Positions 7,974 through 15,277 of a stretch of DNA of 26,233 nucleotides are shown piece by piece. The stretch is taken from contig CALAEX010000049.1 in assembly GCA_937891165.1 (NCBI GenBank), forward strand, positions 1 through 26,233, read 5' to 3'. The translations under genes were made by a program, and so were the position numbers. The notes under the pieces are model-generated. The model saw nothing but the letters and a program-made list of their open reading frames with translations, was not told where the DNA came from and ran no database searches. Within the stretch, counting starts at the first letter, position 1. Each line of letters begins with the position of its first letter. This stretch comes from an uncultured Lachnospiraceae bacterium (GTDB taxonomy: Bacteria; Bacillota; Clostridia; Lachnospirales; Lachnospiraceae).

Positions 7974-9479
7974 TTGAGAGTAACAGAATTTGTAGAAGAA
8001 AATATAAAAACAATTTTTTCATACGCATTATCTAGAGTTTCTAATGTAGAAGATGCAAAGGACTTAACAAATGATATTGTAGTAGCTATTCTTCAAAGTG
8101 CGGATAAAATTAGGAATTCAGACGCTTTCTATGGGTATCTTTGGGGGATTGCTACAAATACATATCGAAAATTTATGCGAAAAAAAAGTCACTTTATATT
8201 TGAGGAACTAAAAGATACAGTAGTAGAGGAATATGATTTTACTTCAGAACTACTATGGAAAGAGGATATTGCAAAGCTTCGTCTAGAAATAGCACTGCTT
8301 TCTAAAGAGTATAGAGAGTGTACGGTTGCTTATTATTATGAGGAATTGTCTTGCATAGACATTGCTCATAAGTTAAATATTTCTCTAGAAATGGTAAAGT
8401 ATTATCTTTTTAAAACAAGAAAAATATTGAAAGAAGGAATTTGTATGGAAAGAGAATTTGGTGAAAAAAGTTTTAAACCTGCTCCATTTGAGTTTGTTAC
8501 GATATTTTCAGGTGATTTTAATCGAGAATATTTAAATTTGTTTTCAAGAAAATTGCCAGGACAGATATTGATGTCAGCATATTATACACCGATGACAGTA
8601 AGAGAACTTGCGATTGAACTTGGTGTTGCTTCTGTTTATTTGGAAGATGAACTTGCAATGTTAGAAAAATATAATTTGATTACAAAAGTATCTAATGGAA
8701 AATATCAGACGAATTTGATTATATTTACAGAGGATTTTACAAATGAATTTCATAAAAAGGCAGAGAAGTTGGCAGTTCCTATTGTGAAAGAAATTGTGTT
8801 AAATATAAAAAATAAACTGGGACAAGTTAAGAGTTTAAATAGAATTTGTAAAGGTCTGTCAGAAGAACGGTTGCTTTGGGGATTGTTATGGCCAGTAATG
8901 CGTCAAGGATATCAGGCATTGGAAAAGGAATATGTTAATCTTCAAGAAAAAGAAAAGTTATATGATAATGAAACAGGTACGAATTATGGGACATCGAGTA
9001 ATGAGTATCGTGGTGAGTTTGGGTGTTATGCATTTGCAGGTTATTCGGGAATAGATGAAAATTATTGTGTTTCAGGAGCAGATTTTGGTATTCTTCCAGA
9101 AAAGAACTGGTATTTTAAAACAGTTGACAGTGTAACATTTAAAAAGAAAATTTATAAAATTGTTTTGGGAGAAGTCGAACCAGAGTTTATAATTTTTACG
9201 AAAGAGGAAGAAAAAAAGTTATTTGAAATACTTTCCACAGAAATATTGATAATGAAAGAACTTTATAAGAAATTGTTTATTTGTGCTTGTCAGCTTATGC
9301 AAATTCATGCTCCGAAAAGTGTTAGTAAACAAATAGAACGTATTGTGTTTCAAACTTTATTCTTTAGGACAGTTGGTTTGATTGGTGGTTGTGCAGTGAA
9401 ATCTGGTGAACTTACTTTGCCTAATTTTGATGGACCTGTAGCAATTTATGTTTGTGAAAATACAAAAAACATGGAATAA
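7974..9479 (+). CDS. ECF-like RNA polymerase sigma factor with a long C-terminal extension
   Basis: A 501-aa protein whose first 155 residues form a compact sigma factor. Region 2 covers about 5-72 (EDAKDLTNDIVVAIL, then YGYLWGIATNTYRKFMRKK). Region 4 covers about 103-153, with the helix-turn-helix CIDIAHKLNISLEMVKYYLF. ECF sigmas usually end near residue 180; this one continues for over 300 residues. Residues 195-245 (PMTVRELAIELGVASVYLEDELAMLEKYNLI) look like a winged-helix/MarR-like module; the remaining 250 residues match nothing I recognise. The start is TTG, fixed by the excellent ribosome site AAGGAGGAG (7962-7970); no in-frame ATG is near. No anti-sigma gene is adjacent, so control may be built into the extension. 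I could not assign a promoter with confidence. It is transcribed alone and ends before the repeat/terminator at 9496. Confidence 0.85.
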   Translation: MRVTEFVEENIKTIFSYALSRVSNVEDAKDLTNDIVVAILQSADKIRNSDAFYGYLWGIATNTYRKFMRKKSHFIFEELKDTVVEEYDFTSELLWKEDIAKLRLEIALLSKEYRECTVAYYYEELSCIDIAHKLNISLEMVKYYLFKTRKILKEGICMEREFGEKSFKPAPFEFVTIFSGDFNREYLNLFSRKLPGQILMSAYYTPMTVRELAIELGVASVYLEDELAMLEKYNLITKVSNGKYQTNLIIFTEDFTNEFHKKAEKLAVPIVKEIVLNIKNKLGQVKSLNRICKGLSEERLLWGLLWPVMRQGYQALEKEYVNLQEKEKLYDNETGTNYGTSSNEYRGEFGCYAFAGYSGIDENYCVSGADFGILPEKNWYFKTVDSVTFKKKIYKIVLGEVEPEFIIFTKEEEKKLFEILSTEILIMKELYKKLFICACQLMQIHAPKSVSKQIERIVFQTLFFRTVGLIGGCAVKSGELTLPNFDGPVAIYVCENTKNME

Positions 9480-9495
9480 TAGTATACTATTTTTA

Positions 9496-9700
9496 GAACA
9501 AGGGGCAATCGGAAAATAAAATTAATATAAGCAAAGTTCTTGATTTATTTGATATCTGATAAGGACCGTAAAGAAACGGCAGTCCTTGGCGAGGTAGTTT
9601 CGAGCCTAGTACTGCTCCGTTTCGTCCCGAGCGAGAGCGTGTCCTAGCAGATATTCAAATAAATCAAAACTTTCATCTATTTTCTGATAGCCCCTTGTTC
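9496..9700. repeat. Palindromic repeat element A, nested in a terminator stem
   Basis: A 205-base structured element lies between the convergent sigma and MATE genes. The outermost arms GAACAAGGGGC (9496-9506) and GCCCCTTGTTC (9690-9700) are perfect 11-bp complements, followed on the right by a T-rich tract (9701-9710), so together they act as an intrinsic terminator for the sigma gene. Inside are two further complementary arms: TTGATTTATTTGATATCTG on the left, and the complement of CAGATATTCAAATAAATCAA on the right. The right arm carries the core shared with two other sites, read on the minus strand as ATATCTGCTAGGA, then CACGCTCTCGCTCGGG, then ACGAAACGG (9617-9654). The left arm has a similar sequence but lacks roughly 15 bases of the core. 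The MATE stop codon falls inside the T tract. No protein is encoded. Confidence 0.85.
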
Positions 9701-9708
9701 TTATTTTT

Positions 9709-11067
9709 TTATTCTTGTTTCCATTTCCCACTGAGATAGAATACAATTCCAATAAACATTGGAGTAAATCCTGCGAGGGCATCGCCAAGCCAGAATCCAA
9801 TATAACCAAAGTTTAAAACTAAACCAAATAATACGGATAATCCAATACGCATAATGAGACCATCAAAAATAGCAGTAGCAAAATTGACTTTATAGTTACC
9901 ACTACCATTTACAATAGCATTGGCTGGAGCACGACAGGCACTACCAAAGAACATAAGGACAGCCACAGGTAAATATTCCATAGCAATCGCAAGTACATCA
10001 GCATCTGCTTCCTCTGTAAAAATACCAAAAATTTGATTTGGGAAAGTATAAAATAAAACACTAAGTATAATTGCAATGGTCATAGTACAAGCAGTAATTG
10101 TTAGTATAATTTTTGGAATACGTTTGTATGTTTTTGCACCAATATTTTGTCCTACCATAGAAGAACCAGCGGTATTTAAAGCATTAGAGATTAAGTTGCT
10201 AATACTGCTGATTTTGTTTGCAATGCCTGCAAAGGCAGAAACAGCAACACCATAAGAGTTAATCCAAGAGTTGACAAACAGCTTAGAAATATGAATGGAA
10301 GCACTTTTAATTGCCATTGGAATACCAAGCTTTGTTAATTCATTAAGCATTGCTTTGTCGATATGGAAAAAATCAGAAATGTGAATTTCAAATCCAAGAG
10401 TATTACGTTTTTTATAAAGGAAAGCAATACAAGAGAGAAAGCTGACACATTGACTAACTACAGTAGCAAGTGCAGCACCGCCAGCACCCATGTTGAATTC
10501 AATAACAAAGAGTAAATCTAAAATAACATTTAAAATAGAAGCAATACTAATAAAAATAAAAGGGTGTTTAGAATCTCCTAATCCTCGAAGTACGGCACTC
10601 ATAGCGTTATAACCATAAATAAATACCATACCAAGAATACAAATGGTAGAGTAAGCAAGGGCTTGTTCATAGGATTCTGTTGGTGTGTTCATTAGAGATA
10701 GGAATTGTTTACGGAACAACAGACAAAGAAAGCTTAGAGAAACAGCCACTAAAAATAGGGTAGAAGATAACGTGGAAATAAAGCGACCAACGTGGTGTCG
10801 TTTTCCAGCTCCTATGTACTTAGAAATAATGACCTGTCCAGCGTTTGCAAATCCCATACCAAGAAATGTTAGGAAACTAGAAATGTCACCGCCAACAGAA
10901 ACAGCGGAAAGTCCAACTTCTCCTAAGACATTTCCTACAACAATCATATCTACCATATTGTAGACGACTTGAAGTAGACTAGATAAAAATAAGGGAGTGG
11001 CAAAAATAAATAGTTGCTTGGGGATGTTTCCAGTAGTAAAGTCGGAAACAAAAGTTTTTTCTCTCAT
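9709..11067 (-). CDS. MATE family efflux transporter
   Basis: A 452-aa membrane protein with about 12 transmembrane helices, the usual MATE length. The N-terminus (FTTGNIPKQLFIFATPLF) and the VVYNMVDMIVVGNVLG block, followed by the AVSVGG segment, are characteristic of the bacterial MATE/DinF-NorM superfamily, which exports drugs or metabolites in exchange for Na+ or H+. The second half repeats the fold (LTKLGIPMAIKSASIHISKL, then NSWINSYGV and NIGAKTYKR). It is transcribed alone and convergently to the sigma gene; its end overlaps the T tract of repeat element A. The ATG at 11067 has AAAGGAC upstream on the minus strand and a good promoter at 11103-11131. The substrate cannot be predicted. 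Confidence 0.93.
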   Translation of the reverse strand: MREKTFVSDFTTGNIPKQLFIFATPLFLSSLLQVVYNMVDMIVVGNVLGEVGLSAVSVGGDISSFLTFLGMGFANAGQVIISKYIGAGKRHHVGRFISTLSSTLFLVAVSLSFLCLLFRKQFLSLMNTPTESYEQALAYSTICILGMVFIYGYNAMSAVLRGLGDSKHPFIFISIASILNVILDLLFVIEFNMGAGGAALATVVSQCVSFLSCIAFLYKKRNTLGFEIHISDFFHIDKAMLNELTKLGIPMAIKSASIHISKLFVNSWINSYGVAVSAFAGIANKISSISNLISNALNTAGSSMVGQNIGAKTYKRIPKIILTITACTMTIAIILSVLFYTFPNQIFGIFTEEADADVLAIAMEYLPVAVLMFFGSACRAPANAIVNGSGNYKVNFATAIFDGLIMRIGLSVLFGLVLNFGYIGFWLGDALAGFTPMFIGIVFYLSGKWKQE

Positions 11068-11102
11068 GTTATTTTCGTCCTTTCTGTAAGAATGATAAGA
11101 AT

Positions 11103-11131
11103 ATTATAAGAAAAAAATGAAAAAATTTCAA
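11103..11131 (-). promoter_or_regulatory. Sigma-A promoter of the MATE gene
   Basis: Read on the minus strand: TTGAAA (11131-11126), 17-base spacer, TATAAT (11108-11103). One mismatch from consensus, with the start codon about 36 bases downstream of the -10. Confidence 0.7.
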
Positions 11132-11178
11132 TCCAAAATGAAGTAAGTAGAAATGGAGATATGTTATGATAGTGGGGA

Positions 11179-11209
11179 TTGACTTATAGTGGGATTATGT
11201 TAATATGAT
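11179..11209 (+). promoter_or_regulatory. Candidate promoter of the oxidoreductase-acetyltransferase pair
   Basis: TTGACT (11179-11184) and TATGAT (11204-11209), but with a long 19-base spacer; a TAATAT at 16-base spacing is an alternative -10. It is divergent from the MATE promoter. Confidence 0.4.
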
Positions 11210-11233
11210 TATATTTAGAAATGGGAAGGAAAA

Positions 11234-12211
11234 GTGGAAGTGAAAATAGGAATTTTTGGTACAGGTGGTATTGTAGGTGGTGTTGTTCCTACTTTAAAAC
11301 AATTAGAGCAAGTAGAGTGTTATGCGATAGCTTCTAGAACTTTAGAAAAAGCAAAGCAAGTAGCAAAAAAATATGGATTTTCAAAAGCGTATGGAAGTTA
11401 TGAAGAGTTAGTTGCTGATAAAGAGGTAGAGCTTGTTTATATTGCAACTCCTCATTCTAGACATTTTGAAGATATGAAACTTTGTTTAGAACATGGAAAA
11501 CATGTGTTGTGTGAAAAGGCATTTACGTTAAATGCAAAACAAGCAAAGGAAATTCAACAATTGTCAAAAGAAAAAGGATTATTTGTAGCAGAAGCAATTT
11601 GGCCTCGATATATGCCATCAAGATATTTAATTCGTGCTGTGGTGGAAAGTGGGCTGATTGGAGAAATAAAAAGGATGACCGCAAATTTATGTGTTCCAAT
11701 TTCTCATGTACCTCGTTTAATACAACCAGAATTAGCAGGAGGAGCTTTGCTTGATTTAGGAGTATATGGACTTAATTTTGCAATTATGCATTTTGGAACA
11801 GAGTTAGAAAGAGTAGAAAGTTCTGTGGAGTTAGCCGAAACAGGAGTAGATGGAACAGAGAAAATAGTATTATTTTATAAGAATGGAAGAAAAGCAGAAT
11901 TAGAACATAGTATGTTTTATACTACGGATAAAAGAGCTGTTTTTTATGGAGAAAAAGGTTATATTGTAGTAGAAAATATTATTAATCCGCAGTCTATTTT
12001 AGTATATGATTTGAACGATAACGTAATAAAGACAGTAAAAATTCCACCACAAATTAGTGGATACGAGTATGAGTTTGCTGAAGTAGTAGAATGTATCAAG
12101 CAAGGAAAACTAGAAAGTAATTCTATGCCACTAACAGATAGTATTTATATGATGGAATTGATGGATAGTCTTAGAAATGAGTGGGGCGTTGTATATCCAC
12201 AAGAAAAATAA
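11234..12211 (+). CDS. Gfo/Idh/MocA family NAD(P)-dependent oxidoreductase
   Basis: A 325-aa two-domain dehydrogenase. The N-terminal Rossmann fold opens with KIGIFGTGGIVGG (residues 4-16), and E94-K95 in CEKAFTLN is the conserved Glu-Lys pair that binds cofactor and substrate. The C-terminal alpha/beta domain carries GGALLDLGVYGLNFA, as in the dihydrodiol-dehydrogenase-like branch. These enzymes oxidise or reduce sugars, inositols or diols; the substrate is unknown. The start is GTG. GGGAAGGA (11223-11230) lies only 3 bases before this GTG, so a second in-frame GTG at 11240, two codons later, would have more normal spacing and is an equally plausible start. It is followed after 18 bases by a sugar acetyltransferase, so both probably act on the same sugar-type compound. 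Confidence 0.88.
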   Translation: MEVKIGIFGTGGIVGGVVPTLKQLEQVECYAIASRTLEKAKQVAKKYGFSKAYGSYEELVADKEVELVYIATPHSRHFEDMKLCLEHGKHVLCEKAFTLNAKQAKEIQQLSKEKGLFVAEAIWPRYMPSRYLIRAVVESGLIGEIKRMTANLCVPISHVPRLIQPELAGGALLDLGVYGLNFAIMHFGTELERVESSVELAETGVDGTEKIVLFYKNGRKAELEHSMFYTTDKRAVFYGEKGYIVVENIINPQSILVYDLNDNVIKTVKIPPQISGYEYEFAEVVECIKQGKLESNSMPLTDSIYMMELMDSLRNEWGVVYPQEK

Positions 12212-12229
12212 AAGGAGGATTTTTTTCAA

Positions 12230-12859
12230 ATGAGCATGAAAGAGAAAATGCACACGGGTGAATTATATTTGTCAGGTGATGAAGAAATTATGAGAGAGCA
12301 GTTGCTTTGTTTAAACCGATTATATGATTTTAATGCGACTCGTCCGTTGGAATTGGATAAAAGAGAGCAAATGTTAAAAGAGATGTTTGCAGAAATAGGA
12401 GAAGGCTGTTATATTGAACCACCATTTCGTTCTAATTTTGGTGGTCGTCATGTACATTTTGGACATCATGTATATGCTAATTTTAATTTGACATTAGTAG
12501 ATGATACTCATATTTACGTTGGAGATTATACGATGTTTGGACCAAATGTCATTATTGCAACAGCAGGTCATCCAATTTTACCAGAACTTAGAGAAAGAGA
12601 TTATCCGTATCAATATAATGCACCTGTACATATTGGAAGAAATTGTTGGCTTGGTGCTGGAGTGATTGTTCTGCCAGGGATTACTATAGGAGATAATGTT
12701 GTGGTAGGTGCAGGAAGTGTTGTAACAAAAAATTTGCCTGATAATGTAATTGCAGTAGGAAATCCATGTAAAATACTTAGAGAAATCAATGAGCATGATA
12801 GAGAGTTTTATTTTAAAGGAAGAAAAATTGAGGATTTAGACGAACTGTTAAGAGCATAA
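12230..12859 (+). CDS. Sugar O-acetyltransferase (maltose/galactoside acetyltransferase-like)
   Basis: A 209-aa left-handed beta-helix acetyltransferase of the Maa/LacA/NodL group, which moves acetyl from acetyl-CoA to a sugar hydroxyl. The N-terminal alpha region includes EKMHTGELYLSGDEE and LNRLYDFNATRP, both typical of Maa. The hexapeptide repeats include PPFRSNFGGRHVHFG and NFNLTLVDD, the catalytic His is H114 in TAGHPI, and the coil IGRNCWLGAGVIVLPGITIG follows with the AVGNPCK C-terminal end. Length is normal. AAAGGAGGA (12211-12219) overlaps the end of the upstream gene; the distance to the ATG is slightly long (11 bases), and a second ATG lies two codons on. Acetylation often protects the cell from non-metabolisable sugars, but the in vivo substrate is not known. 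Confidence 0.93.
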   Translation: MSMKEKMHTGELYLSGDEEIMREQLLCLNRLYDFNATRPLELDKREQMLKEMFAEIGEGCYIEPPFRSNFGGRHVHFGHHVYANFNLTLVDDTHIYVGDYTMFGPNVIIATAGHPILPELRERDYPYQYNAPVHIGRNCWLGAGVIVLPGITIGDNVVVGAGSVVTKNLPDNVIAVGNPCKILREINEHDREFYFKGRKIEDLDELLRA

Positions 12860-12898
12860 ATAAAAAAATTTATGGTAATTATAAATGGGTTAAATTTT

Positions 12899-12983
12899 AT
12901 AAAAGCTCGTTTTGATAGTATCTGTTAGAACACGCTCTCGCTCGGGAAGAAACGGTTCGCACAGATACTATCAGGAGTTTTAT
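12899..12983. repeat. Palindromic repeat element B, terminator-like, with the shared core in its loop
   Basis: It lies between the convergent acetyltransferase and GPH transporter genes. The perfect 12-bp stem GATAGTATCTGT (12914-12925) with ACAGATACTATC (12961-12972) is extended outward by ATAAAAGCTC (12899-12908) with GAGTTTTAT (12975-12983), which has one bulge, and is followed by a T-rich tract. The 35-base loop holds the same core as element A on the plus strand (CACGCTCTCGCTCGGG then AAGAAACGG, ending at 12955). It probably terminates transcription of the acetyltransferase gene. The transporter stop codon lies inside its right arm. Confidence 0.85.
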
Positions 12984-14449
12984 TTATTTTTTCTATTTGA
13001 GATTTCTTTACAGATACGCTCATATTCTGCTTCATCTAAAGTATATTTTTTCTGATAAAGGAAATAGGAGAGTAACATAAGGATACAAGGAATTACGGTC
13101 ATGCAAATTAAAAGTCCTAGTGTTTGTCCTTGTTCTACGCCATTGATAACAGTTTGGATAGCGTTTAATTTTTCCATTTCTGTAATTGCACCGCTAGCGG
13201 AAGCACTTTCTAAGTCAGAGATTTGGTTCGTATAGTTTGTAACACCAAATATCATATAACTGACAGAGGTAATCATAACAATTATGGCGGAACTCATTTT
13301 AGTAACGAATGGACGAACGGAGGCGATAATTGCTTCGTCACGAGTTCCTTGTTTGTATTCGTTATATTCTACTGTATTAATAATGGAAATCATCATAATT
13401 AAATAGTAAGAGTATTGTCCAAAATTGGAGAGCATATAGCCAATAACTAAAAGCCAAAAGCCGAAGTTACCTGCTACTGGACGAGAAGCTATCATAAAAA
13501 CGTACCCAATTGTAGAAATAATAGCCATAATTGTCATGAGTTGTTTTCTATGTATTTTACTAGAAATTGTTGGGTAGAAAATCATTAAAACGGCAGTAGC
13601 AGACATACCAATTGTAGTAAAAATAGAGTAAAGTCCACCATCATAGCCATAAGTAAAGTAAATATAAGTCGAGCCAAGCCCTCCTATGACAATTCCATTT
13701 CCCACTTGTTGAATAAGGAAAATAAGGGAAATCCATAGTAATTGGTCGTTATCGGTTAATGTTTTTATGATTTTCTTAAAACCAATCGAAGTTTTTTGTT
13801 CTGTTGGAGATTCTCGACGTTCTTTTGCACCCAAAATAGTAAAGCATAGAAAGAGAGGTGCAATAATACTAATTACAATTGCAATGATACGATATGCTAC
13901 ATTAGCACTACCTCCAATTGTATTTTGTCCTGTAGTAAACATTGGAATTAAAATGGAAGCAAGTGTGCTACCAATGCCAGCAAATAATGTTGCACGAGAA
14001 GTGAACTGGTCTCTAGCTGAGGCGTCAGAACTAAGTGCGGGAATCATACCCCAGTAGGAAATGTCATGCATGGTATAGGAAATACTAAAACAAAAGTAAA
14101 AAATTCCAAATAGAATAATGAAATTCCAACCAGTTAAGTTAGTAGAAAATACCATAGTAACAACAATAGAAGTGAATAGAATTCCAATAACTAACCAAGG
14201 TTTAAATTTTCCCCATTTGCTGTGGGTGCTTTCGATAATATTCCCCATAATTGGGTCATTGATGGCATCAAAGATACGAGCAATGACCATAATAGCAGTA
14301 ATGGCTGCTAGTTGTGCAGAAGTCAATCCTTTTGTAAATAGAATGTAAGTAAGTAAAAAGTTTGTAACAAGGCAGCAGAGCATATCTCTGCCAACGGTTT
14401 CTAGAGGAAACATAAGTAAGTTTTTCTTTCTAAGCTTGAAATCGTCTAT
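12980..14449 (-). CDS. GPH family (glycoside-pentoside-hexuronide) sugar:cation symporter
   Basis: A major-facilitator transporter with about 12 helices. FPLETVGRDMLCCLVTNFLL near the N-terminus, DAINDPIMGNI (the cation-binding region) and KWGKFKPWLV are hallmarks of the GPH/MelB family, which imports oligosaccharides or glycosides with Na+ or H+. The start is unusual. AAGGAG (14463-14458, minus strand) sits exactly 8 bases before an in-frame ATA at 14449, giving a protein of 489 residues starting (M)DDFKLRKKN, as relatives do. There is no ATG, GTG or TTG at that point. The frame stays open back to a TTG at 14551 with no ribosome site, and the next ATG (14413) begins inside the conserved FPLETVGRD region. 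The residues after position 35 of the long frame are normal, so this is either a true AUA start or a start-codon mutation. Convergent to the acetyltransferase gene. Confidence 0.88.
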   Translation of the reverse strand: MDDFKLRKKNLLMFPLETVGRDMLCCLVTNFLLTYILFTKGLTSAQLAAITAIMVIARIFDAINDPIMGNIIESTHSKWGKFKPWLVIGILFTSIVVTMVFSTNLTGWNFIILFGIFYFCFSISYTMHDISYWGMIPALSSDASARDQFTSRATLFAGIGSTLASILIPMFTTGQNTIGGSANVAYRIIAIVISIIAPLFLCFTILGAKERRESPTEQKTSIGFKKIIKTLTDNDQLLWISLIFLIQQVGNGIVIGGLGSTYIYFTYGYDGGLYSIFTTIGMSATAVLMIFYPTISSKIHRKQLMTIMAIISTIGYVFMIASRPVAGNFGFWLLVIGYMLSNFGQYSYYLIMMISIINTVEYNEYKQGTRDEAIIASVRPFVTKMSSAIIVMITSVSYMIFGVTNYTNQISDLESASASGAITEMEKLNAIQTVINGVEQGQTLGLLICMTVIPCILMLLSYFLYQKKYTLDEAEYERICKEISNRKNK

Positions 14450-14578
14450 AAATTTTTCTCCTTTTTGTATGATAGATTTATTGTATCGTATAGTAAGAAA
14501 AAAAGCTACTTTTTTAATAGGAAAGGTAATGAAAAATGAATATTGTTTCAATTGTATAATTAAAAATTTGATAATAGA

Positions 14579-14607
14579 TTGATTTTTATTATAAAATGGA
14601 GTAAAAT
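14579..14607 (+). promoter_or_regulatory. Sigma-A promoter of the putative nuclease gene
   Basis: TTGATT (14579-14584), 17-base spacer, TAAAAT (14602-14607). An inverted repeat, AATACAT (14609-14615) and ATGTATT (14625-14631) with 9 bases between, lies directly downstream across the expected transcription start and could be a repressor site. Confidence 0.6.
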
Positions 14608-14695
14608 AAATACATATGTCCTAGATGTATTACAAGATTTTTGGAGTATATTTAGATAATATAAATTTTAATAATTATAAAGGAGAATACTAGAA

Positions 14696-15268
14696 ATGAA
14701 TAGTGAAATTCAAGAGTTTAGAGATGGTATTTTTGCTTTGCATACTCGAAGATTTGGAACAGTTGCAGAGCTTATGATTGGAGCTTTATATAATTTTAAT
14801 CGCTCTCATAATCAATTTCATGACCGTTATGATGAAGTTGGCAATAAAAGAATTGAAATTAAATTTTCGACGGTTATGAAAGAAAATGAAGATAAAATCA
14901 GTTGTTATAATGTGATTGATGAATGTAAAAAAGCAACGATGGAAAATAGATCTTTAAGTGTTGAGGAGATAAAGAAATATAAATTTGATTGTAATATTCA
15001 ACAAATAAAGAGGAAGGAATTTGATGTACTTTATTATGGACTCTTTTTTTATGATATGATTGTTATTTTTAAAATGGATTCAGATGAAGTTTGTACCTGT
15101 CCGGGCTATTCTGATAGACAGCATAAAGGAAATAAGGGGGAAGGACAATTTCATCTGAATCAAAAAAGTTTAGCGTATCATCTCAAATATCATTTTGTTC
15201 AAAAACTTACATACGAAGAGTTGTATGAATTATTTGAAGATATGAGTAAAAACCATAGTTTATATTAA
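14696..15268 (+). CDS. Putative PD-(D/E)XK type II restriction endonuclease
   Basis: A 190-aa soluble protein I cannot place in a named family. The segment YDEVGNKRIEIKFS (residues 45-58) fits the PD-(D/E)XK nuclease signature: D46 at the end of one strand, then E54-I55-K56 in the next, with E25 in an N-terminal helix as a possible extra acid. Further hydrophobic strands follow at about 111-132 (FDVLYYGLFFYDMIVIFKM). Its end is 9 bases from the end of the adenine methyltransferase gene on the other strand, the usual tail-to-tail layout of type II restriction-modification pairs, which strongly supports a nuclease role. The start has AAAGGAG upstream (about 14679-14685). The coding sequence is AT-rich like the methyltransferase and is flanked by unrelated metabolic genes, suggesting acquisition as a unit. 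The recognition site is not predictable from sequence. Confidence 0.68.
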   Translation: MNSEIQEFRDGIFALHTRRFGTVAELMIGALYNFNRSHNQFHDRYDEVGNKRIEIKFSTVMKENEDKISCYNVIDECKKATMENRSLSVEEIKKYKFDCNIQQIKRKEFDVLYYGLFFYDMIVIFKMDSDEVCTCPGYSDRQHKGNKGEGQFHLNQKSLAYHLKYHFVQKLTYEELYELFEDMSKNHSLY

Positions 15269-15277
15269 AACTATTAT

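Noticed and set aside
12980..14551. TTG at 14551 as the start of the GPH transporter
   Set aside because: No ribosome site, and the first 34 residues do not resemble the family; the strong AAGGAG points to 14449.
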